A stretch of DNA of 35,551 nt from an uncultured Acidimicrobiales bacterium (GTDB lineage Bacteria > Actinomycetota > Acidimicrobiia > Acidimicrobiales > SZUA-35), in contig CALLGK010000133.1 in assembly GCA_938009905.1 (NCBI GenBank), positions 1 to 35,551 of the forward strand, written 5' to 3'. The notes under the pieces were generated by a model. The model ran no database searches. It was not told the DNA's origin and saw only the letters and a list, made by a program, of their open reading frames with translations. Of this stretch, positions 8,981 to 17,352 are shown piece after piece (the stretch's first letter is position 1; every line of letters starts with the position of its first letter). A program made the translations under genes and the position numbers.

Positions 8981-9007
8981 AGCGCGCTCCCACTTCCGTG
9001 TGCGCTC
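8980..9007 (+). promoter_or_regulatory. Hairpin just after the ilv leader stop codon
   Basis: GAGCGCGC (8980-8987) pairs with GTGCGCTC (9000-9007), one G-U included, to form an 8-base stem with a 12-base loop. It starts within the leader stop codon and ends immediately before the terminator stem. It could be the pause/protector stem of the attenuator. I could not find a clear competing antiterminator by eye. Confidence 0.45.
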
Positions 9008-9038
9008 AACCTCCCCCCGGGGAGGTTTCTTTGTTTTT
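9008..9038 (+). terminator. ilvBN transcription attenuator (intrinsic terminator)
   Basis: AACCTCCC (9008-9015) pairs perfectly with GGGAGGTT (9020-9027) around a 4-base loop, and a T-rich run (TTTCTTTGTTTTT, 9026-9038) follows. This is a textbook intrinsic terminator placed between the leader peptide and ilvB, on the coding strand of ilvB. Its position has no purpose as an end-of-gene terminator for any plus-strand gene, so regulation of ilvBN by premature termination is the best reading. Confidence 0.8.
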
Positions 9039-9094
9039 GGGCCCAGTTTCGACCGTGTCACTGGGTCCACGTCAACGGCCTCGTTGATTTTGTT
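9039..9094 (+). promoter_or_regulatory. Further stems in the ilvB leader, one terminator-like
   Basis: After the attenuator, GGGCCCAG (9039-9046) can pair with CTGGGTCC (9061-9068). Next, TCAACG (9072-9077) pairs with CGTTGA (9082-9087) around GCCT and is followed by TTTTGTTCCTT. The second stem is short (6 bases), so any termination there would be weak. It could instead help fold the 5' untranslated region of ilvB. Confidence 0.35.
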
Positions 9095-9154
9095 CCTTCC
9101 GCCCCCAGACTTTCTGCCAACTGATCTTCTTCGATCACCGACTTGGAGCCCGAG

Positions 9155-10996
9155 ATGACCGGTGCAACCGCCCCCGATTCAGCAACGACAAGCGAAACGA
9201 CAACGTCCGACCGTGTAAACGGTGGCGAGGCGCTCATCCGCTCGCTCGAGATGGAAGACGTCGAGATCGTCTTCGGGTATCCCGGCGGCGCCATCCTCCC
9301 GGTGTACGACCCCATCCTCGATGCCGGCCTACGGCACGTGCTGGTGCGCCATGAACAGGGCGCCGGCCACATGGCTGAGGGGTATGCCCACGCCACCGGC
9401 AAGCCAGGGGTTTGCATGGTGACGAGCGGTCCTGCGGCCACCAACGTCGTCACGCCGCTCGCTGATGCGATGCTCGACTCGGTTCCGATGGTCTGCATCA
9501 CGGGCCAGGTCGCGCTTCCTGCCATCGGCACCGATGCGTTTCAGGAGTGCGACACCACTGGCATCACCCGCTCGGTCACCAAGCACAATTTCTTGGTGAC
9601 CCGAGCCGAGGACATTCCTCGGACGATCCGAGAGGCGTTTCATATCGCGACCACTGGCCGCCCGGGTCCAGTGCTCGTCGACATTCCGAAGAACATCGTC
9701 GACGCCAACAACCCAGACGCCTACTTCGAGTGGGAGTGGCCGGAAGATCTTGATCTCCCCGGCTACAACCCAAACCTCACACCGGCCGATGTTGACATCA
9801 ACGCGGCGGTCGACCTGATCATGGCCGCGGAGCGACCGGTTCTGTACGTCGGCGGTGGCGTGCTGAAGGCCCGAGGGGCCCAGGCCCTGCTCGAGCTGGC
9901 AGAGATGACAGACATCCCAGTCGTCACCACCTTGATGGCTCGGGGTGCGTTCCCCGACAAGCACGAGCTGTGCCTTGGCATGCCGGGAATGCACGGCAAC
10001 TACACCGCCGTCACGGCGATTCAGCGCAGCGACTTGCTGATTGCCATGGGCAGTCGGTTCGACGATCGAGTCACGGGCAAGGTCGGCGCCTTTGCGCCTG
10101 ATGCCAAGGTCGTGCACTTCGATATCGACCCGGCCGAGCATGGGAAGGTTCGAAAGCCCGACGTGTCGGTTGTTGGCGACTGTCGCATCTCCATGGAGTT
10201 GCTCAACGAGGAGCTGCGACAGCGTGGTCTTCCGGCCGCCAACCCCGATCGTTCGCCGTGGCGTCAGCAGGTGTCCGGCTGGCAAGAGAAGTTCCCGCTC
10301 ACCTACGAGCAGTCCCAGGACGGTGAGCTACTTAAGCCGCAGTACGTGATCGAGCGGCTGCGTGACCTGTCGCCGTCCGACACCATCGTGTGTTCCGGCG
10401 TTGGTCAGCACCAGATGTTTGCCAGCCAGTATTGGGAGTTCAACCACCCCTATACGTGGATCAACTCTGGTGGTCTCGGCACCATGGGGTTCTCAATTCC
10501 GGCTGCGATTGGCGCCAAAGCAGGCATGCCAGATCGCATGGTGTGGGCCATCGACGGCGATGGTTGCTTCCAGATGACAGCCCAAGAGCTCGTCACGGCA
10601 GCCGTCGAGAAGATTCCCGTGAAGATCGCCTTGCTCAACAACTCGTACCTGGGCATGGTCCGTCAGTGGCAATCTCTCTTCTACGAGGAGCGTCTGAGCG
10701 AAGTGCATCTCGGCTACGACGTGCCCAACTACGTGATGTGGGCCGAGTCGATGGGCTGCGTGGCCTTCCGAGTTGAAGACGTCGACGAGGTTGATGCGGT
10801 GATCGCCAAGGCCAATGAGATCAACGACCGACCCGTCGTGATCGAGTTTCGCTGCCACGCCGACGAGAACGTGTATCCGATGGTGCCCGCTGGCGGCTCC
10901 AACGACGATGTCATTGTTGATCCGTCGCAAACGCCTCTGCTCGAGGCTGAACGTGCGGCTGCAGCCATCGCTGCCGCTGAAGGAGAAACCGCATGA
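9155..10996 (+). CDS. ilvB: Acetolactate synthase large (catalytic) subunit
   Basis: This enzyme condenses two pyruvates, or pyruvate and 2-oxobutyrate, in the first common step of valine, leucine and isoleucine synthesis. ATG at 9155 is chosen because GGAG lies 7 bases before it; an in-frame TTG at 9143 is less likely. The 613-residue length is usual. The thiamine-diphosphate domain I has GYPGGAILPVYD and the catalytic Glu67 in RHEQGAGHMAEGYA. The central FAD-binding domain follows. The cofactor motif Gly468-Asp469-Gly470 continues to LLNNSYLGMVRQWQ. The 3' end overlaps ilvN by 4 bases. Expression is probably governed by the leader and terminator upstream. Confidence 0.96.
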   Translation: MTGATAPDSATTSETTTSDRVNGGEALIRSLEMEDVEIVFGYPGGAILPVYDPILDAGLRHVLVRHEQGAGHMAEGYAHATGKPGVCMVTSGPAATNVVTPLADAMLDSVPMVCITGQVALPAIGTDAFQECDTTGITRSVTKHNFLVTRAEDIPRTIREAFHIATTGRPGPVLVDIPKNIVDANNPDAYFEWEWPEDLDLPGYNPNLTPADVDINAAVDLIMAAERPVLYVGGGVLKARGAQALLELAEMTDIPVVTTLMARGAFPDKHELCLGMPGMHGNYTAVTAIQRSDLLIAMGSRFDDRVTGKVGAFAPDAKVVHFDIDPAEHGKVRKPDVSVVGDCRISMELLNEELRQRGLPAANPDRSPWRQQVSGWQEKFPLTYEQSQDGELLKPQYVIERLRDLSPSDTIVCSGVGQHQMFASQYWEFNHPYTWINSGGLGTMGFSIPAAIGAKAGMPDRMVWAIDGDGCFQMTAQELVTAAVEKIPVKIALLNNSYLGMVRQWQSLFYEERLSEVHLGYDVPNYVMWAESMGCVAFRVEDVDEVDAVIAKANEINDRPVVIEFRCHADENVYPMVPAGGSNDDVIVDPSQTPLLEAERAAAAIAAAEGETA

Positions 10997-11526
10997 ACCG
11001 CCCAGGAGACCTCGCTCACCACACGCTCTCGGTACTCGTCGAGAACAAGGCCGGCGTGCTCGCTCGAGTCGCCGACCTGTTCGCTCGCCGCGGCTACAAC
11101 ATCGTGTCGCTCGCTGTTGCGCCAACCGATGACGTGGCGTTCAGCCGCATCACCATCGTCGTCGACGTCGAATCGGCTCCGCTCGAACAGATCGTCAAGC
11201 AGTTGTTCAAGCTCATCAACATCGTCGAGATCCAAGAACTCTCGGCGTTTGATGCCGTCGAACGCGAGCTGATGATCGCCACGATCGAAGCGCCAACCGA
11301 GACCCGAACTCAGATCGTCGAGCTCGTCAACATCTTCGAGGGCAAGATTCTCGCCGTTGGTCCGGCAGCCATCACGGTGTCGCTCGACGGTGCGCCATCG
11401 AAGATCGACGACTTCGAAACGCTGCTGCGTGACTACGGGATCCGTGATCTGCAGCGGACAGGACGTATCGCTCTGCCCAAGATGGATCGCAGCGTTCCCG
11501 TGCTCCGAGCCGTCGGCGATTCCTGA
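10993..11526 (+). CDS. ilvN: Acetolactate synthase small (regulatory) subunit
   Basis: The 177-residue partner of IlvB stimulates the catalytic subunit and confers valine feedback inhibition. It has an N-terminal ACT domain (about residues 10-85) with HTLSVLVENKAGVLARVADLFARR split by the usual GYNIVSL segment, and a C-terminal ALS_ss_C domain. The length and order are standard. AGGAG at 10980-10984 serves as ribosome binding site inside the end of ilvB. The usual third gene, ilvC, does not follow; a membrane protein does, after a hairpin. Confidence 0.95.
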   Translation: MNRPGDLAHHTLSVLVENKAGVLARVADLFARRGYNIVSLAVAPTDDVAFSRITIVVDVESAPLEQIVKQLFKLINIVEIQELSAFDAVERELMIATIEAPTETRTQIVELVNIFEGKILAVGPAAITVSLDGAPSKIDDFETLLRDYGIRDLQRTGRIALPKMDRSVPVLRAVGDS

Positions 11527-11547
11527 ATCCGAACTTCGCAGCTAACG

Positions 11548-11570
11548 AGCCCGCCTCAGGTGGGCGGGCT
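11548..11570 (+). terminator. Probable terminator after ilvN
   Basis: AGCCCGCC (11548-11555) pairs perfectly with GGCGGGCT (11563-11570) around a 7-base loop, 22 bases after the ilvN stop. There is no T-tract, so it may be a U-poor terminator of the kind proposed for actinobacteria, or just an mRNA-end stem. Confidence 0.5.
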
Positions 11571-11624
11571 AGCTGTCGCCGATGAGACGTCTCAACATCA
11601 TTTGCGGCCCGCCGACAGGCACAC

Positions 11625-13076
11625 GTGGCCCGCAGCGCACAGCTTGTTGACGTTCCCGCGGCATCGTCGCGCCCCACGTCGACGAAGCACGTTGGGGATA
11701 ACCAGCAGCTGTCGACTCGTTCGATTGCGTTCGGGCTTGGGCTGTTGTCGATCGCTGTTGCGCTGACACACGGCCTCTTCGGCCCGAATTTCGTTGCTGA
11801 GGATTGGGACTCAGTGCGGTACGCGGTGACGGGCGGTCCTTGGACTGCGACATCACCAGACATTGCTCGTGCTCGGCCCGGCGTTGGGCTCGCGTACGGC
11901 GCCACCTTCGGTGTGTTCGGGAATCACCCGTTGCCGATCTTTCTTGTGTTGTCTGCGATCAATGTTGCGACGGGACAGGCACTGTTCCGCGCGCTGATCC
12001 CGCTCGTGGCTCCCCGAGCTGCCGGAGCGGTTGTCGCTCTTTGGATCTTCCTGCCCAACCACATGCAACTTGAGGTGTGGGCGAGTGCATCCATGATCAC
12101 GCTGTCGCTCTGTTTGGCCGCACTTGCCATCGCACGACTTGGACGCAATGACCTCACCAGCACCGATCGAGTTGTCGTCGTCTTGTTGGCGCTGGCGTCG
12201 TCATTGTTCTACGAGGCATCGATGCCCCTGCTCGCCCTGGCCATGCTCGCGGTGCCGTGGGTTGTGCGGCGCCAGATCGACGTACCAGTTCTTCTCGGTG
12301 GAGCCGCGACGCAAGGCCTGCTTGCCGTGTGGCTGATGACCAACTGGCACCCGTCAAAGTCGACCCAACGGTTCGTGAAGCCGATGGAGTTTGCCGAGGG
12401 TCTCTTTGGTTCGTCGATCGTTCCTCGGCAGTTTGAGATCGTGGTGGTCGCCCTGGTGTTGACGTCGATCGCCGGCGTTGCGTGGGGTTCATGGGCTCGG
12501 GGCTGGGAGCTGGGAGCGGCCGGTCGCTTGATCCGACTCGGTGTTGTTGTGGCGTTGGTCGGACTCATTCCGTTCGCTCGGTTCTATTACAACAACACCC
12601 TCGTTGGAGATCGAGTGCTGTACATCTCTGCGATCGGCGGTTCGATGATCCTGGTCGGTCTCGGCACGTTGTTGCTTCGTGTCGATCGCCGAGCGGCGCT
12701 TGCCGTTGGAAGCACCTTGTTTGTGCTCGTGACCATCCAACGATGGGACGAGTCCAGAGCGTGGAACGAAGCGGGCAATGATGCCGTTGCGCTGTTGGCG
12801 GCAACGCAGGAGCAGATCCCGAGTCCAACCGGTCCGATCATGATCGGATCCGCCATTCCGTTCCACAACAAGACGACGGCATTTCGCGACAATTCTCTGA
12901 TGAACGCGGCGATCCAGGCGACCTATGAATCATCAGAGGTCGAGGGAGTCCTGACCCTTAGCCGAGAGACCTTTCTGAATCACCCGCCTGAGCTGCGGGT
13001 TGACGTGGCCGAGGTGATCGACCCTGCGGGCACCGACGACACGTTGACGTGGTGGAAGGGCGAGGTTGGCCGCTGA
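11625..13076 (+). CDS. Polytopic membrane protein of unknown function
   Basis: I do not recognise this 483-residue protein. After a polar N-terminus of about 30 residues it has some ten hydrophobic helices up to about residue 370, then a soluble C-terminal stretch of about 110 residues. The first extracytoplasmic loop carries an acidic EDWD motif (residues 59-62) followed by a region rich in Arg and Gly. An acidic motif in this loop, many helices and a soluble tail recall GT-C glycosyltransferases that use lipid-linked sugars, but this is only a resemblance. GTG at 11625 is the first start; the weak ribosome binding signal leaves it uncertain. A hairpin separates it from ilvN, so it may have its own promoter. 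Confidence 0.7.
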   Translation: MARSAQLVDVPAASSRPTSTKHVGDNQQLSTRSIAFGLGLLSIAVALTHGLFGPNFVAEDWDSVRYAVTGGPWTATSPDIARARPGVGLAYGATFGVFGNHPLPIFLVLSAINVATGQALFRALIPLVAPRAAGAVVALWIFLPNHMQLEVWASASMITLSLCLAALAIARLGRNDLTSTDRVVVVLLALASSLFYEASMPLLALAMLAVPWVVRRQIDVPVLLGGAATQGLLAVWLMTNWHPSKSTQRFVKPMEFAEGLFGSSIVPRQFEIVVVALVLTSIAGVAWGSWARGWELGAAGRLIRLGVVVALVGLIPFARFYYNNTLVGDRVLYISAIGGSMILVGLGTLLLRVDRRAALAVGSTLFVLVTIQRWDESRAWNEAGNDAVALLAATQEQIPSPTGPIMIGSAIPFHNKTTAFRDNSLMNAAIQATYESSEVEGVLTLSRETFLNHPPELRVDVAEVIDPAGTDDTLTWWKGEVGR

Positions 13077-13094
13077 GACGATTGGTCCGTGTGG

Positions 13095-14669
13095 TCAGCT
13101 GTCGCTGAACAGCACCTGCTTGACCTCATCCATGCCGGGGTCGGCGCCGAGTTCGTCTCGCTGAAGCACAAGGCTGAGCTTGGTGCGTCGTCGCAAGAGA
13201 TCGTCGAGTCGGGTGATCATCTCGCGTTCGGCCATGACGGGGAGTTCGCCTCGTAACAGGTCGCTTGATGCCACAGCTGGTGCGGCGAGCGATGGGTCTT
13301 CCTCGATGGCGTCGAGTACTGCGGTTGCGGCCCGACCGTGGCGGCGCCAAATCACGTGGGCGATCGTGGGCTCGCGTTCGATGTCGGGTTTGCGGTCGAG
13401 GCCGAGCGTGCGAGCTCGTGTCATGAACGCCTCGAACTCGGCATCGCTCGGTTCGCCAAACCAGTCGTCAGTTTCTGGGCCCAGCTTGATGCCGAGCGAA
13501 GACACGGCCTCGACGACTTCTTCCCCGACGTTGAGACAGTCGGTGAGCTTGCCACCGAAGATGGTGACGATGCGGGTTGGCTTGTCGACGTCGATCTCGT
13601 GCTTGCGCGACAGCGATGTCCAATCGACGTCGGTCTGATCGCCGCCGGAACTCGCAACAACGAGGGGGCGGACGCCAGAGCGTTCGCTGATGATGTCTGA
13701 CTTCTCGAGCGGAGTGTCGAGATCGAGTCGAGCGTTGATCTGTTCGAGCAAAAACTCGCGATCTTCGTCGAGCACACCTTCGTTGGGGTCGTCTGTGCGC
13801 GTGTCTGTGGTGCCGATGACCGATCGGTGAGCCATGGGGATCACGTAAAACAGCCGGCCAGTGTCATCGAAGAAGGCAAGCACTCGCTCGGAGTCGGTGA
13901 GCTTCGGCACAATCAGATGGATGCCCTTGGAGTACACGATCCGGTGGTCGGTAACGTTGCCCCACTTCTCGTTGAGCCCGTCAACAAAGGGACCGGCGGC
14001 GTTCACCACCGCCTTCGCCACGAGATGCATGCTGCGTCCGCCCTCTTCGTCGCGCAGCGTCGCATGCCAGCGACCATCTTCTCGCTCGGCTTTTTCGAGG
14101 CTGACGTAGTTTGCAGCTGCGGCGCCGTTGTCGAGCGCGGATCGAACGAAGCTCCACACAAAGCGGGCATCGTTGTCTTTGAGATAGGCGTCTTGATACT
14201 GCACGCCACCCTTGGCCGTCGACGTGTTGACGATGGGTTCGGTCTTCTTGATCGCGTTTGGACGGAAGTACTTCGGTGGCTTCGTCGCGAACCGGCCGAT
14301 GCCCCAATAGCCAAGCGTCCCCAACCCCGCAAGCAGGGCAGGAAACGGTGCGGTTTTGTCGAGCGTTGCGAGGAATCCGAGCTCGGTGATCGAGCTGGGA
14401 TAGGCCTTCATGAGTTGGTTGCGGGATGCGCACAGCTTCCACACCAGACCGAGCTCGTAGTTCTCCAGATACTTGAAGCCGCCCCACACGAGGTTTGACG
14501 ATTCCTGCGATGTGAAGTTGGCGAAGTCGGACCGATCGATCAGCGCCACCTTGACCCCGCGAGCAGCGAGCGCCGCGGCCGACACGGCACCGTTGATGCC
14601 ACCGCCGACGACAAGAACATCGAACGAGCCACGGTCGAGGAGATCCAGATTCTGCTGGCGGAGTTCCAC
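13095..14669 (-). CDS. glpD: FAD-dependent glycerol-3-phosphate dehydrogenase
   Basis: This membrane-associated flavoenzyme oxidises sn-glycerol 3-phosphate to dihydroxyacetone phosphate and feeds electrons to quinone. The N-terminal FAD-binding fold is clear (DVLVVGGGINGAVSAAALAARG, then VALIDRSDF), followed by a TSQESSNLVWGGFKYLE segment typical of this family. GTDTR- and GVRPL-type motifs and the C-terminal DAO_C domain follow. The open frame extends upstream to 14816, but those 49 codons do not resemble the family; GTG at 14669, just before ELRQQNLDLL, gives the usual N-terminus and 524 residues. A TACCGT element shortly upstream could be a -10 box for a nearly leaderless mRNA. It is divergent from an ABC ATPase. 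Confidence 0.9.
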   Translation of the reverse strand: MELRQQNLDLLDRGSFDVLVVGGGINGAVSAAALAARGVKVALIDRSDFANFTSQESSNLVWGGFKYLENYELGLVWKLCASRNQLMKAYPSSITELGFLATLDKTAPFPALLAGLGTLGYWGIGRFATKPPKYFRPNAIKKTEPIVNTSTAKGGVQYQDAYLKDNDARFVWSFVRSALDNGAAAANYVSLEKAEREDGRWHATLRDEEGGRSMHLVAKAVVNAAGPFVDGLNEKWGNVTDHRIVYSKGIHLIVPKLTDSERVLAFFDDTGRLFYVIPMAHRSVIGTTDTRTDDPNEGVLDEDREFLLEQINARLDLDTPLEKSDIISERSGVRPLVVASSGGDQTDVDWTSLSRKHEIDVDKPTRIVTIFGGKLTDCLNVGEEVVEAVSSLGIKLGPETDDWFGEPSDAEFEAFMTRARTLGLDRKPDIEREPTIAHVIWRRHGRAATAVLDAIEEDPSLAAPAVASSDLLRGELPVMAEREMITRLDDLLRRRTKLSLVLQRDELGADPGMDEVKQVLFSDS

Positions 14670-14775
14670 GCCCGTGCACGGTACTGGCGTCGGATGACGA
14701 TGCCCGATGGGAGAGGTCTGATTGATGCCTGCCACCACATCGCTCCCAAATTGGCTTTCGCGCCGGTGCCTGAGA

Positions 14776-15762
14776 GTGCAGACTGCCGTGGTGTTACAAG
14801 CGGCTGGCCTGATCAAGAACTATGGAGACGTACAAGCGCTTCGTGGCGCTGACCTCGATGTCGGCGAAGGCCAGATCGTGTCGCTGCTCGGACGCAACGG
14901 CGCAGGCAAGACAACGATGCTGTCGATCATCGCCGGGTTGCTGGCGCCTGATGCCGGCAGCGTGTCAATCGGCGATGTCGACGTGCTTGCCGACCCAGAA
15001 GCAGCCGCAAAGCTCCTCGGCATCGCACCCCAGGAAACCGGCATCTATCCGATTCTCACGGTTCGCCAGAACTTGGAGTTCTTTGGCGAGTTAGCCGGTC
15101 TTGGCGCAAGCCGCCGACCTAGAGCCGTCGAAGTTGCCGATCAGCTTGGTCTTGGGCCACTGCTCGACAGGAAGGCATCGCAACTGAGCGGGGGAGAGGG
15201 GCGTCGCCTGCACACCGCGTGTGCACTCGTGCACCGACCCAGGCTTCTGATGCTCGATGAGCCAACGGTTGGGGCCGATGTCGCTACCCGCCTTCAGCTG
15301 ATTGAGGCTGTGCGCCAGCTCGCCGAAGACGGTGCAGCCGTGGTGTACACGACGCACTATCTGCCCGAGGTTGAGGCACTCGACGCCGACATTGTCATCA
15401 TCGACGAGGGGCAAGTACGGGCGCGCGGCACGCAAGAACAGCTTGTCGCAGAACATCGCCTTCAGGGAGTGCGATTCACGCTCGATGGCGAGATGCCGCC
15501 GGAGCTGGCCTCCTCACTCGGGGCGGTCGAGGTGGGTGACTCGGCGTACCGGGCACTCGGCGATCTCGACATGCGAGGGCTGCTGAGCCGCTTCGGCGAT
15601 CATGCCGACCTGTTGACCTCGGTCGAAGAGCTTCGCCCCGATCTCGAAACCGTGTTTCTCGCCGTGACAGGACACCGCCTCGATAGCGACGGCTCGCCGT
15701 CTGAGGCAACGAACAATGCGTCCGCCGGGCAGGCAGCGGCGTCGGAAGGAGGCACGCCATGA
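14776..15762 (+). CDS. ABC transporter ATPase (exporter type)
   Basis: This is the ATP-binding subunit of an ABC-2 exporter, with its permease overlapping by 4 bases. With the GTG start at 14776 it has about 328 residues. Walker A (GRNGAGKTT) is at residues 39-47, the Q-loop is in GIAPQETGIYPILTV, the signature is LSGGEGRRLHTA, Walker B is LLMLDEPTVGAD and the switch histidine is in YTTHYLPE. A C-terminal extension of about 100 residues follows, ending in an Ala/Ser-rich tail. The frame is open from 14722; GTG at 14788 or 14791 is also possible and closer to the usual N-terminus. The substrate is not predictable. Confidence 0.9.
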   Translation: MQTAVVLQAAGLIKNYGDVQALRGADLDVGEGQIVSLLGRNGAGKTTMLSIIAGLLAPDAGSVSIGDVDVLADPEAAAKLLGIAPQETGIYPILTVRQNLEFFGELAGLGASRRPRAVEVADQLGLGPLLDRKASQLSGGEGRRLHTACALVHRPRLLMLDEPTVGADVATRLQLIEAVRQLAEDGAAVVYTTHYLPEVEALDADIVIIDEGQVRARGTQEQLVAEHRLQGVRFTLDGEMPPELASSLGAVEVGDSAYRALGDLDMRGLLSRFGDHADLLTSVEELRPDLETVFLAVTGHRLDSDGSPSEATNNASAGQAAASEGGTP

Positions 15763-16529
15763 CCGCGTTGCTCGCCATCACGAAAGTCCAGATCAGGATC
15801 ATCAGAAACGATCCATGGTTCCTGGTGATCATGTTCGGTATGCCCCTCGTGGTGATGCCGTTGTTTGGCGAGACCATGGGCCTCTCGCTGCGAGCGTCAG
15901 GCTTTGCGGATGCCACGGGCGCCGAACAGGTTGTCCCTGGCCAGGTCGTACTCTTCGGATTCTTCGTCGGCGGATCGGTCGGATTCACGGTGTTTCGTGA
16001 GCACGGCTGGAAGACGTGGGACCGACTGCGGGCATCAGCGGCACCGTCTGCTGCCCTCCTCGGAGGGTTCGGACTTCCGTGGGTGATCATTCATGTGGCC
16101 TGGCAAGCGTTGTTGTTCGCGGCCGGTGCACTCGTGTTGGGACTCAAGCTCAATGGTGGATCACCGGTTGCCCTGTTTCTCATCTTGCTCGGCTATTCGC
16201 TGTGTGTGATCTCGCTGATCCTGCTGACGACGGCAACCTTCCGAACGGTCAACCAGCTCAACGCCTTTCAGAATGTCGGCGCCATGGTCTTTGGTGGGCT
16301 CGGTGGCGCACTTGTGCCGCTCGAGCAACTGCCGGGTTGGGCCCAGGCCATCGCTCCAGTCACTCCTGCCTACTGGGCCATGCGAGGTCACACGGATGTG
16401 CTGCTTCGTCAGGGCGGTGTGGGCGATGTGCTTCTGGAGTTCGGCGTGCTCGTTGGTGTGGCAGTGGTCGTCGGAGCGTTCGCAGTTGGTCGGTTCCGCA
16501 TTGATGAGACCAAGGAGTTCTTCGCCTAA
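15759..16529 (+). CDS. ABC-2 type permease
   Basis: The 256-residue membrane subunit is coupled to the ATPase before it (ATGA overlap). It has about six helices, with a conserved region near residue 70 (TVFREHGWKTWDRLRAS) and a late GGALVPLEQLPGWAQAIAPVTPAYW motif that is typical of DrrB/NodJ-like ABC-2 permeases, where it marks the loop before the last helix. These two genes form a compact two-gene exporter, and the divergent glpD gives no hint of substrate. Confidence 0.88.
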   Translation: MTALLAITKVQIRIIRNDPWFLVIMFGMPLVVMPLFGETMGLSLRASGFADATGAEQVVPGQVVLFGFFVGGSVGFTVFREHGWKTWDRLRASAAPSAALLGGFGLPWVIIHVAWQALLFAAGALVLGLKLNGGSPVALFLILLGYSLCVISLILLTTATFRTVNQLNAFQNVGAMVFGGLGGALVPLEQLPGWAQAIAPVTPAYWAMRGHTDVLLRQGGVGDVLLEFGVLVGVAVVVGAFAVGRFRIDETKEFFA

Positions 16530-16565
16530 TCTGCGCCGGAGCAACGGTTGCACTGGGAGAGACAG

Positions 16566-17348
16566 ATGACTGAATTCGTTCGAATCGAAGAGACCGATAC
16601 CGAAGGCGTCGCCATCATGCGGCTCGAGCGCCCGAAGGTCAACGCGCTCAATGGCCAGGTCGGTACGGAACTCCTGGAGGTCGCCAACGAATTGTCAGCT
16701 CGTGACGACGTGCGTGCCGTTGTGGTGTGGGGTGGCCCGAAGATCTTCGCAGCTGGTGCCGACATCGCGGAGTTTCCGATCACCGGTGATCGAGATCCCT
16801 CACAGCAAGTCGACGATCTCATTGCCGCCACGTTTGCGATCGAGAACATGAGCGCGATCACCATCTCAGCGGTGAACGGCTATGCCCTCGGTGGCGGATG
16901 CGAACTCTCAATGGCGACCGACTTCCGGATCGCCGGTGAGGGAGCAGTATTTGGCCAGCCCGAGATTCTGCTCGGCATCATTCCCGGCGCCGGTGGTACG
17001 CAGCGTCTTCCTCGTCTCGTTGGCATCACGAAGGCCAAGGAGCTCAACTACAGCGGGCGCATGGTCAAGGCAGACGAAGCGCTCGAGATTGGCCTTGTCT
17101 CCGAAGTTGTTGCCGACGATGCGGTGCTGGAGCGCTCGATCGAACTTGCTGGCACGTACGCCAAGGGGCCAGCGTCATTGGCGATGGTGAAGCGGGCGAT
17201 GATGGACGGCATGCACGTGTCGCTCGACGAGGCGATGAAGATCGAGAAGCGCGAATTCGTCAAGGCCTTTCAGACCGACGATGCGCCAATCGGTATCAAG
17301 AGCTTCCTCGAGAACGGCCCCGGTAAGGCCGACTTCACTGGCAAATAG
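16566..17348 (+). CDS. Enoyl-CoA hydratase/isomerase family protein
   Basis: This 260-residue crotonase-fold enzyme probably hydrates trans-2-enoyl-CoA in fatty-acid or amino-acid breakdown. The ATG at 16566 is preceded by GGGAGAG; an in-frame TTG at 16548 is less likely. Both catalytic glutamates of true hydratases are present: Glu113 in ALGGGCELSMATD and Glu133 in GQPEILLGIIPGAGG. The oxyanion-hole segment AAGADIAEF lies near residue 63. The gene begins 36 bases after the ABC permease and is convergent with a TetR regulator; the latter could control it, but only position suggests so. Confidence 0.92.
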   Translation: MTEFVRIEETDTEGVAIMRLERPKVNALNGQVGTELLEVANELSARDDVRAVVVWGGPKIFAAGADIAEFPITGDRDPSQQVDDLIAATFAIENMSAITISAVNGYALGGGCELSMATDFRIAGEGAVFGQPEILLGIIPGAGGTQRLPRLVGITKAKELNYSGRMVKADEALEIGLVSEVVADDAVLERSIELAGTYAKGPASLAMVKRAMMDGMHVSLDEAMKIEKREFVKAFQTDDAPIGIKSFLENGPGKADFTGK

Positions 17349-17352
17349 TGCG

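Noticed and set aside
9329-10285. Long minus-strand open frame (318 codons) inside ilvB
   Set aside because: It is fully antisense to a strongly conserved enzyme gene. Long shadow frames are expected in GC-rich coding DNA, and the translation shows no family motif.
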